Source: an uncultured Porphyromonadaceae bacterium (lineage in GTDB: Bacteria; Bacteroidota; Bacteroidia; Bacteroidales; Muribaculaceae). From it: a DNA stretch of 26,917 nt. The position numbers and the translations under genes were made by a program. A model generated the notes under the pieces. That model was given only the letters and a program-made list of their open reading frames with translations. It searched no databases and was not told the DNA's origin. Below are positions 14,969 through 23,028 of the stretch, one piece after another (position 1 is the first letter of the stretch; each line of letters opens with the position of its first letter). The stretch lies in NCBI GenBank assembly GCA_902470475.1, contig CABRGT010000022.1, forward strand, positions 1 through 26,917. The letters run 5' to 3'.

Positions 14969-16144
14969 ATGGCATCAGAACCGATCCCCATGTCCTCAAA
15001 ACCAAGATTTGAGATTCTCGACGGTCTCCGCGGCGTGGCTGCGATGATCGTGGTGGCGTTTCACCTGTTCGAGACATATTCTTCCGGTCCGTCCGATCAG
15101 ATCCTGAACCACGGCTATCTGGCCGTAGATTTCTTTTTCGTGCTGTCGGGCTTCGTGATCGGATATGCCTACGACGACCGCTGGGCGCGGATGTCGACAT
15201 GGAATTTCTTCAAGCGCCGTCTGATCCGCCTGCAGCCCATGGTGGTGCTCGGCACGCTTATCGGGGCCTTCTGGTTCTACTTCAGCGCGGCCCCGGCCTT
15301 CGGCCTTGTCATGCAGACGCCATGGTGGAAACTGCTGCTGGTCATGATTCTCGGGTGCATAATGTTCCCGACGCCCCCGTCGATGGATATCCGGGGCTGG
15401 CAGGAAATAAATTCACTCAACGGCGCCCAATGGTCGCTTCTTTGGGAATATGTGGCCAATATACTCTATGCGCTGTTCGTGCGGCGCTTCGGCCAGGTGG
15501 CTCTGACCGTATTCGTGTGCCTTTCGGCGTTTCTGACGGTCGACATAGCCATGAACCTCGATGTCACCGGTCTGCTTGCCGTACGTGACTATGCCAGGTA
15601 CACGGTCATTGGCGGCTTCGGCCTGACGCCCGACCAGGTCTATATCGGCATCGGGCGGCTGCTCTATCCGTTCTTTGCCGGACTTTTGCTCTATCGGCTC
15701 GGCAAATTGCGTATAAATCTGCGGCACGGCGGCATGCTGTGGTGCTCGCTGGCCGTGGGCGCCACATTGGTCGTGCCGCATATCGGTGACACCGGACACG
15801 AGTGGCTCAACGGCCTGTATTGCGCCATTGTGATTCTGTTCGTGTATCCGGCCATTGTTGCCGCCGGGGCCGGAAGTCCGCTCAAGGGGCGGCGCACTAC
15901 AGCTGTCTGCAAGTTTCTCGGCATGATCTCCTATCCGCTCTACATCACCCACTATCCCATGATCTATGTGCAGATGAACTGGGCGGCTCGCCACGCCGAC
16001 GCACCGCTCGGCACGCACATATGGGTGGCTGTGAGCATTTTCATAGCGTCGGTTGCCGTGGCCTATGCCGCCGTCAAGGTCTACGACATTCCTGTGCGCG
16101 CCTGGCTTGCCGATAAATTCATTTACAACAGAAGACAGTCATGA
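14969..16144 (+). CDS. Membrane O-acyltransferase (OafA/YrhL-like)
   Basis: A 391-residue integral membrane protein of acyltransferase family 3, which moves acetyl or other acyl groups onto sugars of surface polysaccharides, peptidoglycan or antibiotics. The diagnostic N-terminus is FEILDGLRGVAAMIVVAFHL, with the catalytic His at about residue 32. YLAVDFFFVLSGFVIGYAY and the arginine-rich loop FFKRRLIRLQPM follow. About ten hydrophobic segments come after, ending with LGMISYPLYITHYPMIY, also typical. The ATG at 14969 is used; a second at 14990 would remove seven residues. Its stop overlaps the start of the VOC gene (ATGA at 16141-16144), so the two are coupled. The target molecule is unknown. 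Confidence 0.9.
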   Translation: MASEPIPMSSKPRFEILDGLRGVAAMIVVAFHLFETYSSGPSDQILNHGYLAVDFFFVLSGFVIGYAYDDRWARMSTWNFFKRRLIRLQPMVVLGTLIGAFWFYFSAAPAFGLVMQTPWWKLLLVMILGCIMFPTPPSMDIRGWQEINSLNGAQWSLLWEYVANILYALFVRRFGQVALTVFVCLSAFLTVDIAMNLDVTGLLAVRDYARYTVIGGFGLTPDQVYIGIGRLLYPFFAGLLLYRLGKLRINLRHGGMLWCSLAVGATLVVPHIGDTGHEWLNGLYCAIVILFVYPAIVAAGAGSPLKGRRTTAVCKFLGMISYPLYITHYPMIYVQMNWAARHADAPLGTHIWVAVSIFIASVAVAYAAVKVYDIPVRAWLADKFIYNRRQS

Positions 16145-16995
16145 ACATAAGCCACGTAGCCATATGGGCGCAGGATATCGAACTGCTCAGAGATTTCTAT
16201 TGCCGCCATTTCGGAGCGTCTGCCGGACCGCGCTATTACAATCCGGCCAAAGAATTCAGCTCGTATTTTCTGACTTTTCCCGGCGGAGGTGCCTCCCTTG
16301 AGATCATGAATGTGCCGGGACTCGTCGCCTGCGGAACATCCGGCATATCAAGAGGCTTCTGCCACATGGCCATATCTGTGGGATCCCCGCGGCTCGTCGA
16401 TGAATTCACCGGCAGGCTGTGCGCCGCCGGAGTCACGGTGGTAAGCCCTCCCCGCACCACGGGCGACGGCTTCTACGAAAGCGTCATCGCCGATCCCGAA
16501 GGCAACCTCATCGAACTCACCGCCCGACACGGTGTGTCAGGCCGGGCGGCGGCGAAGTGTGGCGAAGCGGTAGGTGAGGCCGGAGCCGGGATCGACGGTC
16601 GAGGGACCTTCAGCGGTCATTTCCCATTGGGCAGGATCGATTTCCGGAAAGAACGAGTCGGCGTCGGGGCATCGGTCATCGACAAATGTCAGTTCCAGGC
16701 AGTCGGCGCGGTCGATCGTCTGGCGGTAGATCTCGGCGCCTCCGATGATGAACACGCGTTCGGCACCATCGGCAAGCGCTATGGCCTCGTCGATGGAATG
16801 GACCGTTTCGGTGCGGTCGGCATGAAAGCTGTCGCTTCGTGTGATCACGATGTTGCGTCGCCCGGGCAACGCGCCTTTCGGAAGCGATTCGAAGGTCTTG
16901 CGGCCCATGATCACCGGGCAACCCATGGTGAGTTGCTTGAAGTGGCGGAGATCATCGCTGATGCGGAAGGCAAGCTGACCGCGGCGGCCGATTGA
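16141..16995 (+). CDS. VOC/glyoxalase-family protein with antisense C-terminal extension
   Basis: Residues 1-128 form a complete vicinal-oxygen-chelate domain. It starts MNISHVAIWAQDIELLRDFY and ends VIADPEGNLIELTA. Four likely metal ligands are H5, E54 (in SLEIM), H75 (in FCHMAISV) and E125. Such proteins usually stop near 125-130 residues. Here the frame stays open to 16995, giving 284 residues. Residues from about 133 on are read entirely from the strand opposite folA and resemble no domain. Either the natural stop was lost and an antisense tail added, or a sequencing error hides the stop. The start overlaps the acyltransferase stop (ATGA). The reaction is unknown: lyase, isomerase, dioxygenase and resistance proteins all share the fold. 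Confidence 0.75.
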   Translation: MNISHVAIWAQDIELLRDFYCRHFGASAGPRYYNPAKEFSSYFLTFPGGGASLEIMNVPGLVACGTSGISRGFCHMAISVGSPRLVDEFTGRLCAAGVTVVSPPRTTGDGFYESVIADPEGNLIELTARHGVSGRAAAKCGEAVGEAGAGIDGRGTFSGHFPLGRIDFRKERVGVGASVIDKCQFQAVGAVDRLAVDLGASDDEHAFGTIGKRYGLVDGMDRFGAVGMKAVASCDHDVASPGQRAFRKRFEGLAAHDHRATHGELLEVAEIIADAEGKLTAAAD

Positions 16996-17034
16996 GCCGT
17001 CGAGGCCGACGGCGGCTATCAGAGTGAGTGTCAT
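16537..17034 (-). CDS. folA: Dihydrofolate reductase
   Basis: It reduces dihydrofolate to tetrahydrofolate with NADPH, restoring the folate that thymidylate synthase oxidises. The 165-residue length is typical. The N-terminus LTLIAAVGLDGSIGRRGQLA matches the first strand and Met20-type loop, and ISDDLRHFKQLTMG carries the active-site acidic residue helix. VIMGRKTFESLPKGALPGRR is the NADPH-binding signature, and RVFIIGGAEIYRQ the late G-G motif. Its ATG overlaps the thyA stop (17031-17034), so it is translated with thyA. The complete gene lies antisense to the extended frame of the VOC gene. It is the last gene of a long minus-strand run, and no terminator hairpin was seen after it. Confidence 0.96.
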   Translation of the reverse strand: MTLTLIAAVGLDGSIGRRGQLAFRISDDLRHFKQLTMGCPVIMGRKTFESLPKGALPGRRNIVITRSDSFHADRTETVHSIDEAIALADGAERVFIIGGAEIYRQTIDRADCLELTFVDDRCPDADSFFPEIDPAQWEMTAEGPSTVDPGSGLTYRFATLRRRPA

Positions 17035-17825
17035 ACGGATACTTCTGCTTTAATATGAGGATGGGGATCATAGCCCTCGAGAGTGAAATCTTCATAGCGG
17101 AAGCCGAAAATGTCTTCGACCGCCGGATTGATGACCATGCGCGGCAGCGGACGCGGCTCGCGTGTAAGCTGCAGCCGGGCCTGCTCGAGATGGTTTTTGT
17201 AGAGGTGCGCGTCGCCGAGAGTGTGGATGAACTCGCCGGGCCTGAGCCCCGTGACCTGGGCCATCATCATGCACAGCAGGGCATACGACGCTATGTTGAA
17301 GGGTACGCCAAGGAAGCAGTCGGCGCTGCGCTGGTAGAGCTGCAGGCTCAGACGTCCGTCAGCGACGTAGAACTGGAACAGTGCGTGGCACGGAGCCAGG
17401 GCCATCCGAGGCAGGTCGCCCACGTTCCAGGCGCTCACGATGATGCGCCGTGAGTCGGGATTGTGGCGGATGTCATCGACGGCGGCCGATATCTGATCGA
17501 TGGTGTGGCCGTCGGGCGCACCCCACGAACGCCATTGCGCTCCGTAGACCGGGCCGAGATTGCCGTCGGCGTCGGCCCATTCGTTCCAGATGCGAACGCC
17601 GTTGTCCTGAAGATATTTTACATTCGTGTCGCCCTTGAGAAACCACAGCAGCTCGTGGATGATCGATTTAAGGTGAAGTTTCTTTGTCGTGACCAGCGGG
17701 AATCCCTCGCTGAGGTCGAAGCGCATCTGATAGCCGAAGGTTGATACGGTGCCTGTGCCTGTGCGGTCGCTTTTTTCGACGCCGTCGCGCAAGATGTGGT
17801 CGATAAGTTGCAGATATTGTTTCAT
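17031..17825 (-). CDS. thyA: Thymidylate synthase
   Basis: It methylates dUMP to dTMP using methylenetetrahydrofolate and releases dihydrofolate, which the overlapping folA recycles. The 264-residue protein is the same length as E. coli ThyA. Clear motifs are RTGTGTVSTFGYQMRFDL, FPLVTTKKLHLKSIIHELLW, the catalytic Cys in MALAPCHALFQFYV (C146) and LYQRSADCFLGVPFNIASYA. QVTGLRPGEFIHTLGDAHLY follows in the second half. All are in canonical order. It begins six bases after the xseB stop and overlaps folA by four bases, an arrangement that ties DNA precursor supply to the exonuclease VII genes. Confidence 0.98.
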   Translation of the reverse strand: MKQYLQLIDHILRDGVEKSDRTGTGTVSTFGYQMRFDLSEGFPLVTTKKLHLKSIIHELLWFLKGDTNVKYLQDNGVRIWNEWADADGNLGPVYGAQWRSWGAPDGHTIDQISAAVDDIRHNPDSRRIIVSAWNVGDLPRMALAPCHALFQFYVADGRLSLQLYQRSADCFLGVPFNIASYALLCMMMAQVTGLRPGEFIHTLGDAHLYKNHLEQARLQLTREPRPLPRMVINPAVEDIFGFRYEDFTLEGYDPHPHIKAEVSV

Positions 17826-17831
17826 GGCGTG

Positions 17832-18044
17832 TCAGGCTTCGGGTGTCTGGAGCGATTTGAGCACTTCCTGTAGCTCGGCCTCGGTGGTGGTGAGTTTCGA
17901 GCGGCAGATGTTAAGCAGTTCGACGGCGCGGCGGGTGCGTTCGATCAGTGTGTCGACGTCGCATGCGTCGGAGCGCAGTGAGGCCAGAATCTTTTCGAGG
18001 GTGGCCAGGGCTTCGCTGTACGTGATGTTTTCTTGTGCGGGCAT
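17832..18044 (-). CDS. xseB: Exodeoxyribonuclease VII small subunit
   Basis: A 70-residue helical protein. The motif YSEALATLEKILASLRSDAC, followed by DVDTLIERTRRAVELLNICR, matches the small subunit of exonuclease VII. Several XseB copies bind each XseA to make the enzyme that trims single-stranded DNA ends. The length is normal. It lies 16 bases after xseA and six before thyA, so it belongs to the same transcript. Confidence 0.9.
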   Translation of the reverse strand: MPAQENITYSEALATLEKILASLRSDACDVDTLIERTRRAVELLNICRSKLTTTEAELQEVLKSLQTPEA

Positions 18045-18060
18045 AGCGGGGGTGATTGGA

Positions 18061-19302
18061 TTAGCGTTTTACGGTTGAGGTGACGGTACCGCGGGCGAGT
18101 ACGGTCGTGATGACAGCACCGTCGGGAATCTGAGCCGGGTCGGCCACGGCGCGGCCGTCGAGGCGGGTTATGGAGAATCCGCGGCGCAGGGTGGCCTGCG
18201 GCGAGAGGGTGTCGAGCAGAGTGCCGAGCGCCTTGAGGCGGTCGGTGTGGCGGCCGAGGATGTTGGTGACACTCTGGGCTATCGTGTCGGAGATCTGGCG
18301 TCCGGTGCGCAGGCGCCCCTTCTCTATGACGCCGGTCGTGACTGCCGGGAGCTGTCCGGCAATGAAGTCGAGGCGCCGGTGGGCAGACCCTACTGCGGCC
18401 GCCGCTGCGGCGGCGATATCAGAGGCAAGTGTCTGCAGGCGTCCCAGTGCGTCGGCGCCGCGGCCTATGAGCCATTCGGCGGCGGCTGTGGGGGTCTTGA
18501 CACGCATGTTGGCCACGTAGTCGAGCAGGGTGATGTCGCGTTCATGTCCGATGCCGATCACGACCGGCAGCGGGAACATTGCTATGTTGGCGGCCAGGGT
18601 GTAGTCGTCGAAGGCGGCCAGGTCGCCGGTGGCGCCGCCGCCGCGGATTATTACCACGCAGTCGTAGTCGGCGCTGTCGGCCGCGATGGCCTCCAGGGCG
18701 GCCACGATGCTCCGCGGAGCGCCTTCGCCCTGCATCAGGGCCGGGAACAGCCTGGTGCGGAACCGCAGGCAGTAGCGGTTGGTGTACAGCTGGTTGATGA
18801 AGTCGCCGTATCCGGCGGCGGTGCGGGCCGATATCACGGCGATGCGGCGCGGCACCGCCGGCCATGCGAGCTCGCGGTTCATGTTGATGATGCCCTGGGC
18901 GGTGAGCCGCTCTATCATCTCGCGCCTGCGCCGCAGCAAGTCGCCCACGGTGTAGGTCGGGTCGATGTCGGTGATGTTGGCCGACAGCCCGTAGATGGGG
19001 TGAAACGATACTGTCAGGCACACCATCACCTTGATGTCGGAAGAGATCGACGAGCCGGTGGCGGCGCGGAACATCTCGTTGAGCCGTGCGAAGCGCGATG
19101 CCCACACGGTGGCGCGCATGCGGGCGCGCGCCCTGCCGGTGTCGGGATCCTTGTCGATCAGCTCCATGTAGCAGTGTCCGCCGGATGAGCGCACGTCGGA
19201 AGTCTCGGCCGTGACCCACACACCGGTGAGCGACGGCGCGGCGTTCAGCGTGGCCTGGACGCGCTCGTTGAGCTGCAGCAGGGTTATGGCTGTCCGGTTC
19301 AT
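18061..19302 (-). CDS. xseA: Exodeoxyribonuclease VII large subunit
   Basis: This catalytic subunit of exonuclease VII digests single-stranded DNA from both ends and takes part in repair. The 413-residue protein has an N-terminal OB-fold (about 8-105, with GVWVTAETSDVRSSGGHCYM) and then the exonuclease core. Core motifs are RIAVISARTAAGYGDFINQL, VVIIRGGGATGDLAAFDDY and IGIGHERDITLLDYVANMRV, followed by KTPTAAAEWL. A long helical region and C-terminal strands (LRRGFSITRLDGRAV) complete it. The start overlaps the stop of the DUF3256 gene (19299-19302), and xseB follows 16 bases later. Confidence 0.95.
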   Translation of the reverse strand: MNRTAITLLQLNERVQATLNAAPSLTGVWVTAETSDVRSSGGHCYMELIDKDPDTGRARARMRATVWASRFARLNEMFRAATGSSISSDIKVMVCLTVSFHPIYGLSANITDIDPTYTVGDLLRRRREMIERLTAQGIINMNRELAWPAVPRRIAVISARTAAGYGDFINQLYTNRYCLRFRTRLFPALMQGEGAPRSIVAALEAIAADSADYDCVVIIRGGGATGDLAAFDDYTLAANIAMFPLPVVIGIGHERDITLLDYVANMRVKTPTAAAEWLIGRGADALGRLQTLASDIAAAAAAAVGSAHRRLDFIAGQLPAVTTGVIEKGRLRTGRQISDTIAQSVTNILGRHTDRLKALGTLLDTLSPQATLRRGFSITRLDGRAVADPAQIPDGAVITTVLARGTVTSTVKR

Positions 19303-19943
19303 CGGGCTGTGTGGCGTTTGAAGCGGCCGCGGGCCACGTCGTAGGTGAGCGAGTCAAGCATATATGGCCGCAGGCGTGCGTAGTCGGCCGCGGTGAGGTA
19401 CTGCGCGGCATTGTTGCGCAGGGTCAGGCGGCTGGCCGTGGAGTCGAATTCAGCTTCGGCGGGCACGAACGGCAGGGTCAGTTCCAGGTCCGGCACTGAG
19501 TCGAATGCCGAGGCCGTGAACCAGTCGGAATAGCGGCCTACATCGGCCAGCGCGGTCTGCGGCGCGGTCGTGAAATCCTTACCGAACAGCTCGATCACGC
19601 TCGTGCGGGCCGGAACCGACACCGTGGTTACGACCGCCAGCAGCGTGTCGCGTCCGGCGGCCAGCACGGCCAGCTGGCGACGGGTATGTCCTACTTCCAC
19701 AGTGATGCACGACGGGCTTTCGGCCACTATGCGGGCATCGGCCGTGAAGGCGTCGGATATCGCGCGGTCGCTGCCGAATCGGTAGTAGTCGAGCATGTCG
19801 AGGCGCGAGGATTTAGGCACGGTGAGCAGGAAGCTGTCGGGCGCCTCGGTGAAGAAGCGTCCGGCGGGGCCTTCGCCTGCAGCGGCGGTGGCAGCCAGTC
19901 CGGTCAGGACTGCGGCCAGTGTTTTGATTGCTTTTCTTGACAT
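19299..19943 (-). CDS. DUF3256 family exported protein
   Basis: This 214-residue protein has an N-terminal signal peptide (about 1-22, ending LAATAAAGEG) and resembles the Bacteroidales family DUF3256. Features are FTEAPDSFLLTVPKSSRLDM near residue 30, a central region of short strands, and LPFVPAEAEFDSTASRLTLR late. The function of the family is not known. Its stop overlaps the xseA start by four bases, so it is co-translated with exonuclease VII, which is surprising for an exported protein. It lies 54 bases after the helicase gene on the same strand, with no terminator or promoter box seen between them. Confidence 0.75.
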   Translation of the reverse strand: MSRKAIKTLAAVLTGLAATAAAGEGPAGRFFTEAPDSFLLTVPKSSRLDMLDYYRFGSDRAISDAFTADARIVAESPSCITVEVGHTRRQLAVLAAGRDTLLAVVTTVSVPARTSVIELFGKDFTTAPQTALADVGRYSDWFTASAFDSVPDLELTLPFVPAEAEFDSTASRLTLRNNAAQYLTAADYARLRPYMLDSLTYDVARGRFKRHTAR

Positions 19944-19997
19944 TCGGTGTCGGTATCGGGTGATATGTGATGACGGTTGATCGGTGCCGGGGCGCCC

Positions 19998-21758
19998 TCA
20001 GCGTTCCGACCGGGTTTTGCGACCTTTCGGTGCCCGCGACTGGCGTGCGTTGCGGCGTTCGGGCTTGGCTTCGGCGCTGCGGCTCCGGCGCCCTGATGCT
20101 TTCCCATAGTCTTTGTCGGGTTCGGCAATCTCGCTGTAGAGGCGCTTGCCGAAGAAGTCGGCCCCCTTCAGTCCGGCCACCACACGGGCGGCGTCGCCTT
20201 TCTTGACGTCGAACAGCGAATAGCCCGGCAGCAGGTCGATGCGGCCTACGTCGACGCGCGGACCCTCGATGGCATGGTTGAGCAGGTCAATGAGGTTCCC
20301 GGCGAAGAATCCGTCGGCCTTGCCGGCGTTGACATAGATGCGGGCCATGCCCTTTTCGGCCGTGCGGCGGTCCTTGTCGCGGTCAGAGGGATGTGCGGCC
20401 TCCTTGCGCTCCTTCCGCGACGGTTTTTCGTCGATGAAGTCTATTTTCGGGGCATCCTTGTAGTACTCGAGCAGGCGGTTGAACTCCAGCGACAGCACGC
20501 GCTTGAGCAGGTCCTCGCCCGAGAGCCACGACAGCTTTTTCTGCACGCCGGTCACGTAGCGGTCGATCTGTTCGTCGTCGACCTCGACGCGTTCGAGGCG
20601 GTCGGCAAGGTTGTAGAGCTGCTTCTCAATAATGTGCTCGGGGGTGGGGACTTCGTGACGTTCGAATTTCTTGCCGATGATGCGTTCGATCTCGCGCAGG
20701 CGGCCTTTCTCGCGCGAGTGGATGATGGCGACCGACACGCCCGTCTTGCCGGCGCGGCCCGTTCGGCCCGAACGGTGCGTGTAGACGGCCGTATCGTCCG
20801 GCAGACCGTAGTTGATCACATGCGTCAGGTTGTCCACGTCGAGACCGCGGGCGGCCACGTCGGTGGCCACCAGCAGTGAGATGACGCGGTCGCGGAATTT
20901 TTTCATCACCAGGTCGCGTTGCTGCTGCGAGAGGTCGCCGTGCAGGGCGTCGGCGTTGTAGCCGTCGGCTATGAGGCGGTCGGCCACTTCCTGGGTGTCG
21001 CGGCGGGTGCGGCAGAAGATGATCGCGTAGATATTCGGGTTGTCGTCGGCGACTCGCTTAAGGGCCAGATACTTGTCGCGGGCGTTCACCATGTAGTAGA
21101 TGTGGCGTACGTTCTTGGCGCCTTCGTTGCGGGTGCCTATGACTATTTCCTCCGGCTCGTGCATGTAGCGCTTGGCTATGCGGGCGGCTTCGGCGGGCAT
21201 GGTGGCCGAGAACATCAGCATCTTGCGGTTGTCGGGTACGTGGGCCAGGATATCGTTGATCGAGTCGACGAAGCCCATGTTGAGCATTTCGTCGGCTTCG
21301 TCGAGCACCACGGTGTGCACGTCGTCGAGATTGACCACGCCGCGGCCGATCAGGTCGATCAGTCGGCCCGGCGTCGCTATGATTATCTGCACGCCATCGC
21401 GCAGGGCGCGGATCTGGCTTTCGATGCTCGAGCCGCCGTAGACGGGCAGCAGTTTCAGTTCGGGGGTATATTTGGCGAAGTCGGCCAGATCGCCGGCGAT
21501 CTGCAGGCACAGTTCGCGGGTGGGCGCCAGGATCAGTGCCTGCGGCACGCGGCGCGATGTGTCCACGCGCTGGATCACTGGCAGCCCGAACGCGGCCGTC
21601 TTGCCCGTGCCGGTTTGGGCCAGGGCCACCAGATCATGGTCGCCGCCCAGCAGCGAGGGTATCACTTTCTCTTGAACGGGCATCGGGGTCTCGAAGCCCA
21701 TATCCTTAATGCCCCGCAGCAGATCATCGCGCACGCCGAGGCTTTCGAAATCGGTCAT
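19998..21758 (-). CDS. DEAD-box RNA helicase with DbpA-type RNA-binding domain
   Basis: An ATP-dependent RNA helicase of 586 residues, probably acting on ribosome assembly or cold-stabilised RNA. All core motifs are in order: AQTGTGKT (47-54), LAPTREL, ATPGRL (128-133), LDEADEM (DEAD at 153-156), SATMPAE (SAT at 184-186), IIFCRTRRDTQEV, LVATDVAARGLDV and HRSGRTGRAGK. A helical linker follows, and near residue 470 a DbpA-like RNA-binding domain begins with ARIYVNAGKADGFF. The last 40 residues are a basic disordered tail (KGRKTRSER at the end). The ATG at 21758 is chosen; the frame opens 27 bases earlier, but the core starts at MTDFESLGV. It resembles DeaD/CsdA, though I do not assign a symbol. 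Confidence 0.93.
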   Translation of the reverse strand: MTDFESLGVRDDLLRGIKDMGFETPMPVQEKVIPSLLGGDHDLVALAQTGTGKTAAFGLPVIQRVDTSRRVPQALILAPTRELCLQIAGDLADFAKYTPELKLLPVYGGSSIESQIRALRDGVQIIIATPGRLIDLIGRGVVNLDDVHTVVLDEADEMLNMGFVDSINDILAHVPDNRKMLMFSATMPAEAARIAKRYMHEPEEIVIGTRNEGAKNVRHIYYMVNARDKYLALKRVADDNPNIYAIIFCRTRRDTQEVADRLIADGYNADALHGDLSQQQRDLVMKKFRDRVISLLVATDVAARGLDVDNLTHVINYGLPDDTAVYTHRSGRTGRAGKTGVSVAIIHSREKGRLREIERIIGKKFERHEVPTPEHIIEKQLYNLADRLERVEVDDEQIDRYVTGVQKKLSWLSGEDLLKRVLSLEFNRLLEYYKDAPKIDFIDEKPSRKERKEAAHPSDRDKDRRTAEKGMARIYVNAGKADGFFAGNLIDLLNHAIEGPRVDVGRIDLLPGYSLFDVKKGDAARVVAGLKGADFFGKRLYSEIAEPDKDYGKASGRRSRSAEAKPERRNARQSRAPKGRKTRSER

Positions 21759-21782
21759 ATGTAATTTTTCAGTTTTAAGATA

Positions 21783-21790
21783 CAAAGATA
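21783..21790 (-). promoter_or_regulatory. -7 box of the helicase gene
   Basis: On the minus strand TATCTTTG fits TAnnTTTG and ends 24 bases before the start codon at 21758. No exact -33 TTTG was found; TTTA lies 23 bases upstream. It may serve the whole run down to folA. Confidence 0.6.
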
Positions 21791-21859
21791 ACGCTTAAAA
21801 TTGAAAATAGTCATAAACCGCCCCCGATTTTTTCGGACATAATATACAGATACACTTGA

Positions 21860-21892
21860 TTCCTGATTCGGGAACTCCCGCTGTGTCAGGAA
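21860..21892. repeat. Nested inverted repeat between divergent promoters
   Basis: TTCCTGA (21860-21866) is the exact reverse complement of TCAGGAA (21886-21892). Inside them CGGG (21869-21872) pairs with CCCG (21877-21880). No T-run follows on either strand, so a terminator is unlikely. It could be an operator. Confidence 0.45.
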
Positions 21893-21961
21893 ACTCGGAC
21901 ACGACCTTAAGCTTTTTTAAATTTTTTATGAAATTTAGTCACTTTTTTGATAAAAAATGCT

Positions 21962-21969
21962 TATCTTTG
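21962..21969 (+). promoter_or_regulatory. -7 box of the propeller/amidase operon
   Basis: TATCTTTG fits TAnnTTTG and follows a strongly A/T-rich stretch (21911-21960) that may boost the promoter. Transcription would begin near 21976, leaving a leader of roughly 120 bases before the ATG at 22098. Confidence 0.6.
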
Positions 21970-22097
21970 CCGCATCAAGCAGCATTGTGCTTGCTTAGCA
22001 ACTATTTTTCTACACTCTTTCAGTCGGGCGACTGCGTCCGTAGATCTCTGACAACTATTTTAATTTCAATCCTTTAATATTAACTTTAAATCCAATC

Positions 22098-23012
22098 ATG
22101 AACAAAGCCCTTTTGACACTGGTTCTCAGTGCGGCTACTCTTGTAGCCGGCGCTCAGGTGGTGGAAGTGCAGTCTGTGACACGGGTAGCCGTCGACGGCG
22201 ACGTATCCGTGGACAAGCCGCGCATCAGCCCCGACGGTACGTTCGCCGTGTTGTCGACCAACACCGACAACGCGCTTTACCGTGTCGACTTCGCCACTGG
22301 CGCATCGACGAAAGTTGCGGATCAAGGCATGGCCAACGATCTGAAATTCAGCCCCGACGGTTCGACTATCGTCTTCAAGACGTCTGAGACCCGCGACAAC
22401 CACCTGCGCTACTATTCGGTGCAGATGGTCGACCTCACCGACGGCTACACCCGCCGCCTGTCCAAGCCTGCCCGCCACTGCGCCCAGTTCAGCATCTCCG
22501 ATGCCGGCGTCCTCTCGCTGAGCGACAACGGCCGCTTCAGCGCCCGCAACATGGCCGGCCAGAAGGTTAAGGCCGCTACTGCCCAGCCCGTTGTCAGCAT
22601 CCACTACGGTCACCTCGAAGTGACCACCCCCGACGGCAAGACCGTCACCCTCGACCCGCAGGGCCGCGGCTCATATCTGTGGCCGCAACTGTCGCCCGAT
22701 GGCACCAAGATCGTTTACTACCTCGCCCGCCACGGCTGCTTCGTATGCAACCTCGACGGCAGCGACGTACGTCCTCTCGGCTACCTCCACGGAGCGCGCT
22801 GGATCAACAATGACGCCGTAGTAGGCTTCCAGGACTACGACGACGGCGCCGTGACCTACAAGTCGGCCATCGTGGCCGCCGACCTTCAGGGTACCCATCA
22901 GACTCTGACCGACGAATCGATCATCGGCCTCAATCCTTCGGTTAGCGCCGACGGTTCGCGCATCGCCTTCGCAACCACCGCAGGCGAGCTTTATGTTATC
23001 AACCTCAAATAA
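22098..23012 (+). CDS. Secreted TolB/PD40-type beta-propeller protein
   Basis: This 304-residue protein has a signal peptide (MNKALLTLVLSAATLVAGAQ) and repeats of the PD40/TolB blade. The blades show in KPRISPDGTFAVLST, DLKFSPDGSTIVFKT, WPQLSPDGTKIVYYLA and NPSVSADGSRIAFATT, about one per 45-90 residues, giving perhaps five or six blades. Such propellers usually bind peptides or other ligands in the periplasm or on the outer membrane. It lacks a type IX tail (it ends GELYVINLK). The giant amidase begins 16 bases later, so the two are co-transcribed and may act together at the cell envelope. Codons end heavily in C, as in the amidase, suggesting high expression. Confidence 0.8.
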   Translation: MNKALLTLVLSAATLVAGAQVVEVQSVTRVAVDGDVSVDKPRISPDGTFAVLSTNTDNALYRVDFATGASTKVADQGMANDLKFSPDGSTIVFKTSETRDNHLRYYSVQMVDLTDGYTRRLSKPARHCAQFSISDAGVLSLSDNGRFSARNMAGQKVKAATAQPVVSIHYGHLEVTTPDGKTVTLDPQGRGSYLWPQLSPDGTKIVYYLARHGCFVCNLDGSDVRPLGYLHGARWINNDAVVGFQDYDDGAVTYKSAIVAADLQGTHQTLTDESIIGLNPSVSADGSRIAFATTAGELYVINLK

Positions 23013-23028
23013 CCCCCACACTACCGCA

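Larger units (their letters stand above)
21759..22097. other. 339-bp divergent intergenic region
   Basis: It separates the divergent helicase and beta-propeller genes. It holds a -7 box for each (21783-21790 minus, 21962-21969 plus), a nested inverted repeat (21860-21892), a very AT-rich stretch (21911-21960) and an untranslated leader of about 120 bases before 22098. A 73-codon frame at 21856-22077 crosses the promoter and is not credible as a gene. Confidence 0.75.

Noticed and set aside
20919..21764. 281-codon plus-strand frame opposite the helicase
   Set aside because: Its sequence is the mirror of the helicase core, rich in His, Val and Gly, with no independent start context.
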